DNA of 64,000 nt from an uncultured Chloroflexota bacterium (GTDB taxonomy: Bacteria > Chloroflexota > Anaerolineae > Aggregatilineales > Phototrophicaceae), in contig CALJKV010000085.1 in assembly GCA_937974245.1 (NCBI GenBank), positions 3,517-67,516 on the forward strand, in the 5' to 3' direction. Under the pieces are notes generated by a model, which was given only the letters and a program-made list of their open reading frames with translations, was not told the origin of the DNA and did no database searches. This document shows, in pieces, positions 42,596 through 51,083 of the stretch. How positions within the stretch are numbered: the first letter of the stretch is position 1; every line of letters begins with the position of its first letter. A program made the translations under genes and the position numbers.

Positions 42596-44397
42596 TACAA
42601 CTTCACCTCCGAAAGCGCTTTAATGTACGCGCTATATTTATCTTTCAGATATTCCGGTACGGGGACGTCCCACCAGCCTGTACCCTGCCCGCCGGATGTT
42701 CCAAATGCCATGTCGATCATCACTTCAACCACTGCGGGGCGTCCGAGTGACAGGGCATCGTTCAGCGCCGGGGCAATATCCCCCAGGTGTTCTACGCGCA
42801 CACCATGTGCGCCGAACCCTTGGGCGATTTGGGCGATGTTGGGTGATAGGGGTTTGCGATCTGTCTCGAACATCGTTCCATAATCGCTGTCATCAGCAAA
42901 GGCGATCCACTGCAAGTCGCGGATGGCCTGCCATCCCTGGTTGTTGAAAACTACCACCACTACGGGGATGTTGTACTGCACAGCAGTCGCCAGTTCCTGT
43001 ATCGTCATCAGGAAGTCACCATCACCCACCAGTGCCACAACGGGGGTCTCCGGTTTAGCCAGCTTAGCCCCCAACGCTGCCGGATATGACCAGCCCATCG
43101 TGCTAAAGCCCCCGGCAGATAGGTATGTGCGCGGTCGCGTAAATACCATCTCTTGAAAGGCCTGCGCCTGAACATTGCCAGATGAACTCAGGACAATCGC
43201 ATCCTCTGGCAGCAGCGCTCGCACTTCTTTAATGACTTGTCCCATCGTTGGCAGGCTTTGATCCGAGATGGGGTGGTCGCTGAAACTCTGTTTCCATTCC
43301 TCAACTTTCGTGCAGATTTCCCGGGTGTAGGCAGCATCATGCCAGTCACGCCTCGTGATTAGGGTTTGCACTGCTTCAGACAGCGCGATCAAGGCTGCTT
43401 TTGCATCAGCCACAATCCCAACTTCAATCGGATAGTTCTTACCAATTTCCGCTGGATCAATGTCAATGTGAATTAAGCGACTTGGTGGGATACTGAAGGC
43501 TTCGCCCGGTTTATAGGAGCACGTCGCCTTGTCGGCAAAGCGAACACCCACCGCCAACAGCACATCGGCATTGCGTGTGATGTAGTTGCCACAGGTGGTC
43601 GCATTCGCGCCCATGTGCCAGCCATAGAGTGGGTGATCTTCGGGAAAGGCACTTTTGCCCTGCATGGTGCTGACTACCGCGCAGCCTAGATACTCGGCTA
43701 ATGTGCGCAGTTCAACTTCGGCATGGCTGAGAGTTACTCCACCACCGCAAATGATGACCGGGCGTTCTGCCTCCACCAGAAGTTTCGCGGCTTGCTGGAT
43801 CGCCCGCGTATCACCGGAAGGGCGCTGCTGTGGGCGATAATCCTGTGGCTTTACGATCAGGTTCTTATCAACAGTCTGTGCTTGAATATCCATTGGCAGA
43901 GTAATCATGGTTGGTCCTGGTCGGCCAGTATGCATGGCATTGAAAGCCTGAGATACCGCACGTGGAAGCTGGCGGGCATGATCTAGATGCCAACTGCGTT
44001 TGACCACCGGCTCCATTGTCCGGTAGAGATCAGACCATCGCTGGCGCTCAACTTCCTGTAAGACACCAACGCCACGCATATAGGTATGCGTCTCGCCAAT
44101 CAACAATAAAAGCGGAATTGAATCGACATAGGCCGTTGCCAGACCGATGATAGTGTTCGAAGCGCCGGCGCCAATTGACGTGTAAACCGCCAGCGGTTTT
44201 CCCGATGCGCGGTAGTAGCCGTCTGCCATATGAACCGCCGCCTGTTCGTGGCGCGGCATTATCACTTTAATCGTGTCACGGTGATGGCGCAGCGCGTCCA
44301 CCAGCGGTAGGTTGCCATGCCCAGGAATTCCAATGATGTATTCCATTCCCTCGCTGATGAGCATATCGACAAGGAGTTGAGCGCCAGAGATTTGCAT
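42595..44397 (-). CDS. ThDP-dependent enzyme of the acetolactate synthase family
   Basis: 600 residues from ATG 44397 (GAAGGGAAG upstream); the longer frame runs back into the preceding gene. Pyrimidine domain IGIPGHGNLPLVDAL with the cofactor-activating Glu in MPRHEQAAVHMADGYYR, a central Rossmann domain, and the pyrophosphate motif GDGDFLMTI...VVFNNQGW. Presence of that Glu argues against glyoxylate carboligase, where it is replaced. It forms or breaks C-C bonds of 2-keto acids. Stand-alone placement without a small regulatory subunit and inside a catabolic operon argues against branched-chain biosynthesis. Confidence 0.87.
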   Translation of the reverse strand: MQISGAQLLVDMLISEGMEYIIGIPGHGNLPLVDALRHHRDTIKVIMPRHEQAAVHMADGYYRASGKPLAVYTSIGAGASNTIIGLATAYVDSIPLLLLIGETHTYMRGVGVLQEVERQRWSDLYRTMEPVVKRSWHLDHARQLPRAVSQAFNAMHTGRPGPTMITLPMDIQAQTVDKNLIVKPQDYRPQQRPSGDTRAIQQAAKLLVEAERPVIICGGGVTLSHAEVELRTLAEYLGCAVVSTMQGKSAFPEDHPLYGWHMGANATTCGNYITRNADVLLAVGVRFADKATCSYKPGEAFSIPPSRLIHIDIDPAEIGKNYPIEVGIVADAKAALIALSEAVQTLITRRDWHDAAYTREICTKVEEWKQSFSDHPISDQSLPTMGQVIKEVRALLPEDAIVLSSSGNVQAQAFQEMVFTRPRTYLSAGGFSTMGWSYPAALGAKLAKPETPVVALVGDGDFLMTIQELATAVQYNIPVVVVVFNNQGWQAIRDLQWIAFADDSDYGTMFETDRKPLSPNIAQIAQGFGAHGVRVEHLGDIAPALNDALSLGRPAVVEVMIDMAFGTSGGQGTGWWDVPVPEYLKDKYSAYIKALSEVKL

Positions 44398-44410
44398 TAA
44401 ATTCTTCCCT

Positions 44411-45475
44411 TCATGAAAGCCGGACAGCCTGGCCGGTTCGGGCGGATTCCTGGGCAGCCAGCGTGAAGCGCAATATTTCCCGTCCCTGTTCCCCTGTAAG
44501 AAGCGGTGTTTCGCCTTTGAAATAGGCGTCAATCAGCTGATGGGTCGCATTCATGAAACTGTATTTCCAATCGGATGGGATATTCGTGAAAGTTGTCATC
44601 CGGTTATCCCGGTAGAGCGCCACCGGGGGCGTATCCAACATATTGCCGTGACCGCGCGTAACCCAGATCACGCCCTTTGTGCCCGTGATTTCCACGCGGT
44701 CATCCTGAGCATAATAGATCGTATTGATCTCCATTTGCGGTGAATTGACCACTTCCAACGATCCGTAACGATTGTTGGCGAATTTCCAGGATACCAGTGC
44801 CGGAGAGTCAAGGAACATGCCGGGTGCGATTTCCGTCTGACTGATCCAGGCATGGACCTCCTCTGCCATACCCATGAAATGCCAACCGAGCGCAAATTTG
44901 TGGTGGCCGTCATCAAAAACCAGTGGGCCACCGCCATTCTTGGCATAGTCAAAACGCCAGGCCTGCGCCAAGGCTGGAACATCCCAGGCGGTCTTGCTAA
45001 TTCCCGAGTTGCTCTTGATGCGAATCGTTAATAAGTCGCCGATTTCGCCCGCATCGACCAGTGCTTTGGCTTGTTGAATTGGTGGATAAAAGATGAAATT
45101 TTCAAATACACGGAAGATCACGCCGGCGGATTTAGCTGCTGCAATCATCACATCAGCCTGTTGCACGGTCAGCGCCATGGGCTTTTGCAGCGAAATGTGT
45201 TTTCCGGCCCTGGCGGCATCCAGTGTAGCCTGATAGTGAAGATGGTGGGGAAGGAGGATGTCAACCAGGTCAACATCCGGTAGCGCAAGTAGATCATGAT
45301 AATTTGTGACTACCCGGTCTTGCGGCACTCCCCAGCGCGCCGCCCGTTCTTGCGCAATTTGAAGGTTGCTATCACACACTGCGACAATCTGAGACCTGGG
45401 ATTTTCCAGATATTCCAGAGCGTGAAGATCAGAAATACGCCCTGCGCCAATAAAACCAACCCGCAGCTTATCCAT
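44411..45475 (-). CDS. Gfo/Idh/MocA-family oxidoreductase, first gene of the catabolic operon
   Basis: 354 residues from ATG 45475 (AAGGATT upstream); the longer frame would run through the predicted operator at 45488. Rossmann fold RVGFIGAGRISDLHALEY, AVCDSNLQIAQERAARWG. The usual EKP loop is QKP here (ISLQKPMALTVQQAD). The C-terminal domain has GGGPLVFDDGHHKFALGWHFMG. Substrate is likely a sugar, polyol or sugar acid. Gene order and the operator suggest it is the first target of the IclR regulator. Confidence 0.92.
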   Translation of the reverse strand: MDKLRVGFIGAGRISDLHALEYLENPRSQIVAVCDSNLQIAQERAARWGVPQDRVVTNYHDLLALPDVDLVDILLPHHLHYQATLDAARAGKHISLQKPMALTVQQADVMIAAAKSAGVIFRVFENFIFYPPIQQAKALVDAGEIGDLLTIRIKSNSGISKTAWDVPALAQAWRFDYAKNGGGPLVFDDGHHKFALGWHFMGMAEEVHAWISQTEIAPGMFLDSPALVSWKFANNRYGSLEVVNSPQMEINTIYYAQDDRVEITGTKGVIWVTRGHGNMLDTPPVALYRDNRMTTFTNIPSDWKYSFMNATHQLIDAYFKGETPLLTGEQGREILRFTLAAQESARTGQAVRLS

Positions 45476-45487
45476 AAATGAATCCTT

Positions 45488-45504
45488 GTTGCATATTATG
45501 CAAC
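45488..45504. promoter_or_regulatory. Predicted IclR operator, copy 1
   Basis: GTTGCATATTATGCAAC, perfect 8-bp arms around one base, 12 bases upstream of the first catabolic gene and including a -10-like CATAAT on the minus strand. A near-identical site precedes the iclR gene at 46332. A repressor bound here would block transcription start. Confidence 0.7.
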
Positions 45505-45559
45505 TGTGTTGCACACCATAAGTAAAAAGAACAGAACATTGGTTTCGCCTGTAGGCGTC

Positions 45560-46300
45560 TTACTGCATACTCCCCAGGCGATGCGAAAGGTCAGTGACTA
45601 ATTCAATAATGTAATCTGCCAGTTCAGGAAGTTTTTCATACGTCATGCGCCCGGAAGGTCCGGAAATCCCAATCGCGCCCAGAACACGCCCCCGAAAGCC
45701 ATAGACCGGAGCGGCGAGGCAACGCACTCCTAGTACATGTTCTTCATCATCCGTAGCATATCCTTGCTTACGCACCTGAACCATGTGCAGTTCCAGTTCT
45801 GCAGGATTGGTAATCGTGCGCGGTGTATAACTGTTCAGCGTTTGGGGGATTGGTAAGCGGTTGAACGCCAGCAGTATTTTTCCCAACGCTGTGCAATGTA
45901 GAGGAGACATGGTTCCGATTTCTGTCTCCACCCGCAGAATAGAAGGTGACTCGACCTGGTCAATATATAAAGCTTTACCATGGGAAAGGATAGCCATATG
46001 CGAACATTCACCCGTTGCATGGGTGAGTTTCGCCAGCACAGGACGCGCGTGGTCGCGCAAGGGCATTCGGTTCAACACACTGTTGCTGAGAGTGAGTATC
46101 CGTGGCCCAAGCGTGTAGCGCCGGGTATCTGCATCCTGCTCAGTATAGCCGTAACTTGCCAGAGTATGCAGCAAGCGTGATGCACTACTCTTGTCTATAT
46201 CCAGATGCTGAGCAAATTCAGTAATACCCATGCCGTTATCCGCATTCGCTAACAGGTCCAGTATCTCCAGACCTCTGGCTAATGACTGTATGATAGCCAA
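45560..46300 (-). CDS. IclR-family transcriptional regulator
   Basis: 246 residues if translation starts at TTG 46300 (MAIIQSLARGLEILDLL), seven bases after AGGAG; the frame runs on to 46327 without a better start. The N-terminal winged helix (~5-65) has IQSLARGLEILDLL, GITEFAQHLDIDKSSASRLLHTLASYGY. The C-terminal effector domain has HATGECSHMAILSHGKALYIDQVES, PLHCTALGKILLAF and GVRCLAAPVYGFRGRVLGAIGISGPSGR. IclR proteins respond to small organic acids or sugars. The duplicated palindrome suggests it controls itself and the downstream operon. Confidence 0.93.
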   Translation of the reverse strand: MAIIQSLARGLEILDLLANADNGMGITEFAQHLDIDKSSASRLLHTLASYGYTEQDADTRRYTLGPRILTLSNSVLNRMPLRDHARPVLAKLTHATGECSHMAILSHGKALYIDQVESPSILRVETEIGTMSPLHCTALGKILLAFNRLPIPQTLNSYTPRTITNPAELELHMVQVRKQGYATDDEEHVLGVRCLAAPVYGFRGRVLGAIGISGPSGRMTYEKLPELADYIIELVTDLSHRLGSMQ

Positions 46301-46331
46301 TATACATCTCCTGTGCGCTATTGACAACTAT

Positions 46332-46348
46332 GTTGCGTATTATACAAC
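46332..46348. promoter_or_regulatory. Predicted IclR operator, copy 2 (autoregulatory)
   Basis: GTTGCGTATTATACAAC matches copy 1 at 15 of 17 positions, both changes falling at symmetrical places. On the minus strand it contains TATAAT, the probable -10 of iclR, 31 bases upstream of the start codon. Binding would give negative autoregulation. Confidence 0.7.
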
Positions 46349-46640
46349 ATTATCGGCGGTTTCCTACAGTAATTCAGGTTAATTCATAGGGATTGATCGG
46401 AACTACCGGGACACTCATCAACACAATTAATGTCTGGTCTGTCGCTCAATCATATCTGTACTATATTGTTGCTCAGAACATTTTCAATCCCCAGAATTCC
46501 CGTACCCCAAAAAAACTCCATCTAGCGCAAATTGAACCAGATCATATCTGAGTCTGTTGGTAAAATTGGCAAGTTCCGACCTGCGGGAAACGGTGGCGTA
46601 TGGTCTGGTTCATCCCTTCTTAAATCTTTTCAGCAGTCAA

Positions 46641-47200
46641 ATGGATCAAGACAAGGATCTGGAAATCCTGTTTTTGCGCCGCTAGCGGGCCTTGGTGGGA
46701 CGCAATCATTGTGGGTATCACGAGCCGAGAAGCTGACCCTGGCTGTGCTGGCAGCGAGACCGAAAACAAGACCTGGGCAATTGAGTGGGTTCCCCGGTTT
46801 TTCCAACGGGAAGCCGTATTCGAATGGCACAGGGCGACGGTGAGGCAGAAATGGACGTATCAACGGGAAAGACGAGGTGGACGACCAGCAATGGACAAGT
46901 CCCTTGAACACCTGGTGCTACGGATGGCAAGAGAGTATGACTGGGGGAACGGCAAGCTCGGGGGAGAACTGTAGAAGCTGAAGTATGAAATCAGTGATGA
47001 GACCATCAGACAAATCCTGAGACGGCATGGTATACCTCCGACACGAAAGCGGGCCAAATCACCGAGTTGGCAACATCTGGCCCACTACAGGGAAAAGCTA
47101 TTGGCACTTGATTTCTTCACGATAGAAACGCTATGGTTGAAGACATGGCATGGTAATGGTAGTCCGTGTCACTCCCCAACAGGACGTGACAACACGCTCT
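46641..47200 (+). mobile_element. Decayed integrase-type (rve) transposase
   Basis: Pieces of one transposase lie in several frames: MDQDKDLEILFLRR then a stop (46641-46685), SRAEKLTLAVLAARPKTR (~46720), FFQREAVFEWHRATVRQKWT and RGGRPAMDKSLEHLVLRMA (~46795-46970). After a stop at 46972 come KLKYEISDETIRQILRRHG and LLALDFFTIETLWLKT (to ~47150). ISDETIRQILRRHGIPP and DFFTIETLWLKT are typical of DDE integrase-core proteins. The catalytic domain is cut after its first Asp. No clear terminal repeats were found. It separates the iclR and agmatinase operons. Confidence 0.75.
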
Positions 47201-47230
47201 GACGGGCTAAAGACGTGGTATATCGGTATA

Positions 47231-48115
47231 TCAGCGCTGAGTAACCATCCCAATCACTTCATAAAGCACCTTGATTGCCGCCATTGAGGTGATGTCTGCA
47301 GTGTCCAGCGGGGGAGACACCTCCACTACATCCATTGCGTGGATTGGCAGCGCCGCAAACAGACCGTGAAGCAGTTCCAGAAGCTCCCGGCTGGATAGGC
47401 CACCGGCTTCAGGTGTGCCTGTCCCTGGTGCGAACGCCGGATCGAGACAGTCAATGTCCAAAGTCAGGTAGACCGCAGGTACTTCGGCAAGCTGCTGGAT
47501 GACATCAGCTGTGGTTGCCGCAATTCCACGCTGATGGATACGCCGGGCGGTATGTACCGCAATCCCACGATCACGCACAATGTCAATTTCCTCTTGCAGC
47601 CAGGAGCGAATCCCAATGAAGGTGACATGTTTCGACTCAAGATGTTTCGATTCGAGGTAGCGCCGGGCAGTGCAGGCGTGCGACCATTGATGCCCCTCAA
47701 AAATATCCATCAGGTCGGTATGTGCGTCAATATGAATGATGCCGAAACCGGTCGGATGGGCTTGATCGAAAGCCTCAGCGAGCGGGATGGTCACCGAATG
47801 ATCGCCACCGAGGAAAATCGCAAAGGGATGATTCAGTACTTCGCCGGCCACGCGCCTGACGCTACCGAAATATCGGATCCAATCAAGGTCAAATATTACG
47901 TCCCCGTAATCCCGGATGCAGGCCGCCAACGACATACCCTCCTCGGTAAATGGGGCGATATGCGGTGTAATACTGCGGATACGGGCTGGGGCAAGTGCTG
48001 CGCCTTTGCGGAAACTGGCGGTATTGTCAAAAGGGATACCAAGCAGTCCGATAGGTGCGTCCGCCGCTTCAATAGCAAGTCCATTCCAGGTCTGGCGATG
48101 TGCCGGTTGGCTCAT
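47231..48115 (-). CDS. speB: Agmatinase/ureohydrolase-family protein
   Basis: 294 residues. All binuclear Mn ligands of the arginase fold are present: FLGGDHS (H106), HIDAHTD (D130, H132, D134), LDIDCLDPAF (D220, D222), followed by PGTGTPEAGGLS. The family removes urea from agmatine, guanidinobutyrate, guanidinopropionate or related guanidines. Residues 154-163 are a tandem LESKH-LESKH. Downstream of a peptide-type transporter and racemase-like gene, the true substrate may be a less usual guanidino compound. Last gene of the minus-strand operon. Confidence 0.9.
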   Translation of the reverse strand: MSQPAHRQTWNGLAIEAADAPIGLLGIPFDNTASFRKGAALAPARIRSITPHIAPFTEEGMSLAACIRDYGDVIFDLDWIRYFGSVRRVAGEVLNHPFAIFLGGDHSVTIPLAEAFDQAHPTGFGIIHIDAHTDLMDIFEGHQWSHACTARRYLESKHLESKHVTFIGIRSWLQEEIDIVRDRGIAVHTARRIHQRGIAATTADVIQQLAEVPAVYLTLDIDCLDPAFAPGTGTPEAGGLSSRELLELLHGLFAALPIHAMDVVEVSPPLDTADITSMAAIKVLYEVIGMVTQR

Positions 48116-48142
48116 GATGACAGTCCTTGTATTCTGGTTCGG

Positions 48143-49027
48143 CTAAACATTCATGTTCGGGTCAAAAAGGTCGCGCAGACCATCCCCCAGCAAGTTGACC
48201 CCTACAACCGCCAAAAAGATAAATAAACCCGGGAAAAATGCCGGCCACCAGGCATTACGGAAAAGGCGCTGCCCTTCGGTGAGCATCGCGCCCCATTCCG
48301 GCGTCGGCGGCTGCGCCCCTAACCCCACGTAGCTCAGCCCGGATGTTGCCAGGATAATGCCGCCCAGCCCCAATGTCGTATAAATAATGGCTGTAGAGAG
48401 GACATTCGGTAAGATATGCCGCGCCATAATCCCAAATTGACCGGCACCGAGCGCCACACTCGCCAGGATATACTCTTTCTCACGTTCCACCAGTACTGTT
48501 GACCGGATCATGCGGATATAAATCGGAATGGTGGAGATACCCGCCGCAATCAGAATCGTCGTGAGGTTTGGCCCCAGTGCCGCCACAATACTCAAAACGA
48601 GCAGAATCGTTGGGAAGGCCAGCATAATCTCGACAATCCGCTGGATCAGCACATCCGCCCAGCCGCCGAGATATCCGGAAATCAAGCCAAAAACCAGCCC
48701 GCCAATGATACCAATCGCACTGGCGAGCAGCGCCACCCGCAGTGATTCCCGTGCTCCCCAGATAGCCCGGCTGAGGATGTCGCGCCCCAAATCATCGGTG
48801 CCAAACCAATGTGCCGGTGAAGGCGGCTGTAATGTAGAGTGGTAGTCCAGCGCCAGCGGGTCATAGGGCGCAATCTGTTGGGCAAAGATGGCGATAACCA
48901 GCAGACCGCCAAAGAGCAGCAACCCCACCATGCCACCCCGGTGGCGCACAAAGCGGCGCAGCATCCGGGTGCGTTGCGGTACTTGAGTCGGCTTATTCGG
49001 ATGTATCTCATTGATGGTGTCAGGCAT
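48143..49027 (-). CDS. ABC transporter permease, DppC type
   Basis: 294 residues. Cytoplasmic N-terminus, then VGLLLFGGLLVIAIFAQQIAPYDP, HWFGTDDLGRDILSRAIWGARESL, coupling loop ASVALGAGQFGIMARHILPNVL and YVGLGAQPPTPEWGAMLTEGQRL. Six helices. Follows the DppB-type gene by 16 bases. Belongs with the family-5 binding protein at 51941; no ATPase gene is in the operon. Confidence 0.92.
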   Translation of the reverse strand: MPDTINEIHPNKPTQVPQRTRMLRRFVRHRGGMVGLLLFGGLLVIAIFAQQIAPYDPLALDYHSTLQPPSPAHWFGTDDLGRDILSRAIWGARESLRVALLASAIGIIGGLVFGLISGYLGGWADVLIQRIVEIMLAFPTILLVLSIVAALGPNLTTILIAAGISTIPIYIRMIRSTVLVEREKEYILASVALGAGQFGIMARHILPNVLSTAIIYTTLGLGGIILATSGLSYVGLGAQPPTPEWGAMLTEGQRLFRNAWWPAFFPGLFIFLAVVGVNLLGDGLRDLFDPNMNV

Positions 49028-49043
49028 CGTGTTTCCTTAGGTT

Positions 49044-49961
49044 TCAGGATCGCCGCACACGCGGGTCAATCACCACATAAGTCAGGTCAACGATTAGATT
49101 CAGTACCACATAAACCACTGCCGAAAAAAGAATCATCCCTTGAACTTGCGGGAAATCGCGGTTGAGGATGGCCGTCACGGCATAGCGCCCCAGTCCTGGT
49201 CGTGCGAACACCGATTCGATCAGTACAGTACCCCCCAGCAGCGCCCCGGTTTGTAAGCCTAGCGCGGTGATAATAGGAATCATGGCGTTGCGGAATACAT
49301 GCTTCCACACAACGAGATAATCCGGCAAGCCCTTCGCGCGTGCTGTGCGTACATAGTCCGAACCCAGGGCTTCCAGCATGGTATTCCGTGTCAACCGCAT
49401 AAACAGTGCCGCCGACGGTAACCCTAGTGCGATAGCTGGTAGAATCAGGTCTTTGATTCCTTCACCACCGAGCACAGAGACCCAGTTGAGTTCAACCGCG
49501 AAGAAACTCAAGGAGATGATTCCCAACCAGTAACCCGGTATTGAAAGGCCAATCAAGGCCAAGACATTAATCACCTGGTTGAGTACGCGGCTGCCATGAG
49601 TCGCGGCGATGACCCCGGCGGGAATACCTACCAGGACGGACAGCAGCAAGGCGGCGGTCGTCAGTTCCAGCGTGCTAGGCACCCGCAGCATGATCTCTTG
49701 CAAGACCGGAGTTTGTGAGCGAATTGACGTGCCCAGGTTGCCCCTGGCCGCATTAAGAACATAGCGGCCATACTGCACCAGCAGCGGATCATCCAGGCCA
49801 AGCTGGAGCCGCAGTTCCGCCACCCGTGCTGCGGTTGCCCGCTGCCCCAACATCAATTGCACCGGGTCACCGGGCGTGACTTTGATAATCGCAAAGGTAA
49901 TGAATATCACTCCAAGCAGAACGGGGATGGTCATTAACAACCGCCGAATCACGTATGCCAT
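49044..49961 (-). CDS. ABC transporter permease, DppB type
   Basis: 305 residues from ATG 49961 (AAAGGG upstream); the longer frame overlaps the upstream gene. MAYVIRRLLMTIPVLLGVIFITFAI, PGDPVQLMLGQRA, coupling loop TARAKGLPDYLVVWKHVFRNA and LIESVFARPGLGRYAVTAILNRDFP are typical of peptide permeases. Ten bases separate it from the enolase-superfamily gene upstream. Confidence 0.92.
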   Translation of the reverse strand: MAYVIRRLLMTIPVLLGVIFITFAIIKVTPGDPVQLMLGQRATAARVAELRLQLGLDDPLLVQYGRYVLNAARGNLGTSIRSQTPVLQEIMLRVPSTLELTTAALLLSVLVGIPAGVIAATHGSRVLNQVINVLALIGLSIPGYWLGIISLSFFAVELNWVSVLGGEGIKDLILPAIALGLPSAALFMRLTRNTMLEALGSDYVRTARAKGLPDYLVVWKHVFRNAMIPIITALGLQTGALLGGTVLIESVFARPGLGRYAVTAILNRDFPQVQGMILFSAVVYVVLNLIVDLTYVVIDPRVRRS

Positions 49962-49971
49962 TGGTTGCCCT

Positions 49972-51078
49972 TTACTGGTAGGTTTCCTGGCGAACCGTGA
50001 CCGCCTGAAGATAGTCCAGATCAACCATCGCGCCGTTGCCCGGCAGGTCAGGTACCGTCAGTGTGCTATCCGCGTTGAGGTGGAAGGGGTTAGACACGAT
50101 GTCCCGCTCGAAATAGTCCGCATTATCACTCACATCGCCTGGCAGTACAAAATTTGGCAGGCTGGCAAGAGCCACATTGGTTGCCCTTCCAATGCCGGTT
50201 TCCATCATCCCACCACACCAGACAGGTACATTGTGTGCCTGCGCCAGGTCGTGAATCTGTCGCGAAACATGCAGCCCACCGACGCGTGCCGGTTTGATAT
50301 TGATGGCACGTGCTGCGTCAATTTCCAGTGCCTTACGTGCTTTGTCCAGAGTGATAATACTTTCATCCAGGCAAATGCATGTTTGCATGACGGCCTGCAG
50401 CCGGGCATGGTCAATGATGTCATCCTGAGCAAAAGGTTGTTCAATCAGCAGCAGGTCCAACACATCCAACTGGCGCAGATGGTCAATATCAGCATGGGTA
50501 TAGACATTATTGGCATCTACTTGCAGCAGAATGTCCGGCCAACGTTCACGTACCGCCGTCACTACCGCAATATCCCATCCCGGCTTGATCTTTAGCTTGA
50601 TACGACGATAACCAGCTTCTAGCGCGCCTTCAATGCGTCCGAACAGGATTTCCGGGGATGGGTAAATACCCAGGCTGATGCCCACTGGAATCGAAGACTG
50701 CGTACCACCCAGCAGAGTCTTGAGGCTGACCTGTCCTGCCCGCCCAAACCAGTCCCAAACCGCAAATTCCAACCCGGCTTTGGCGACGAAGTGGCCGACT
50801 AGCCCGACAAACTGCTCGCTCACGTCCGCTGGCTGTGTAATTTCTGCTGACAGTAGTGCGGGGATCAGAAACTTTTCCAGCAGCAGCCAGCCGGTATCCA
50901 CCGACTCTTCGTTATACCAGGGGCCCTGTAAAAGTGGCGCTTCACCCCAACCGGTGATACCTTCCGCGTCTACCTGCACAATAATGGCGCTGCTGGCAGC
51001 GATACGAAAATGACTGGTCTGGAGCGGATGGCGATAGGGAAGGTTGACCTGTCGCAGGATGATACGCTCAATTTTCAT
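49972..51078 (-). CDS. Enolase-superfamily enzyme, OSBS/N-succinylamino-acid racemase-like (MLE subgroup)
   Basis: 368 residues. The capping domain (~1-120) has TGWGEAPLL and FVAKAGLEFAVWDW. The barrel carries KLKIK (catalytic K163/K165), metal ligands D188 (QVDANNVYT), E213 (LIEQPF), D238 (CLDES) and the second base K262 (NIKPARVGG), plus GGMMETGIGRA. This set is that of the muconate-lactonising subgroup containing o-succinylbenzoate synthase and N-succinylamino-acid racemase. No menaquinone gene is nearby, so amino-acid racemisation or dipeptide epimerisation is more likely. Confidence 0.87.
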   Translation of the reverse strand: MKIERIILRQVNLPYRHPLQTSHFRIAASSAIIVQVDAEGITGWGEAPLLQGPWYNEESVDTGWLLLEKFLIPALLSAEITQPADVSEQFVGLVGHFVAKAGLEFAVWDWFGRAGQVSLKTLLGGTQSSIPVGISLGIYPSPEILFGRIEGALEAGYRRIKLKIKPGWDIAVVTAVRERWPDILLQVDANNVYTHADIDHLRQLDVLDLLLIEQPFAQDDIIDHARLQAVMQTCICLDESIITLDKARKALEIDAARAINIKPARVGGLHVSRQIHDLAQAHNVPVWCGGMMETGIGRATNVALASLPNFVLPGDVSDNADYFERDIVSNPFHLNADSTLTVPDLPGNGAMVDLDYLQAVTVRQETYQ

Positions 51079-51083
51079 GATTT

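Noticed and set aside
42595..44397. Biosynthetic acetolactate synthase (ilvB)
   Set aside because: No regulatory subunit or other branched-chain genes; the adjacent IlvD-like protein is of the sugar-acid type and the operon is controlled by IclR.
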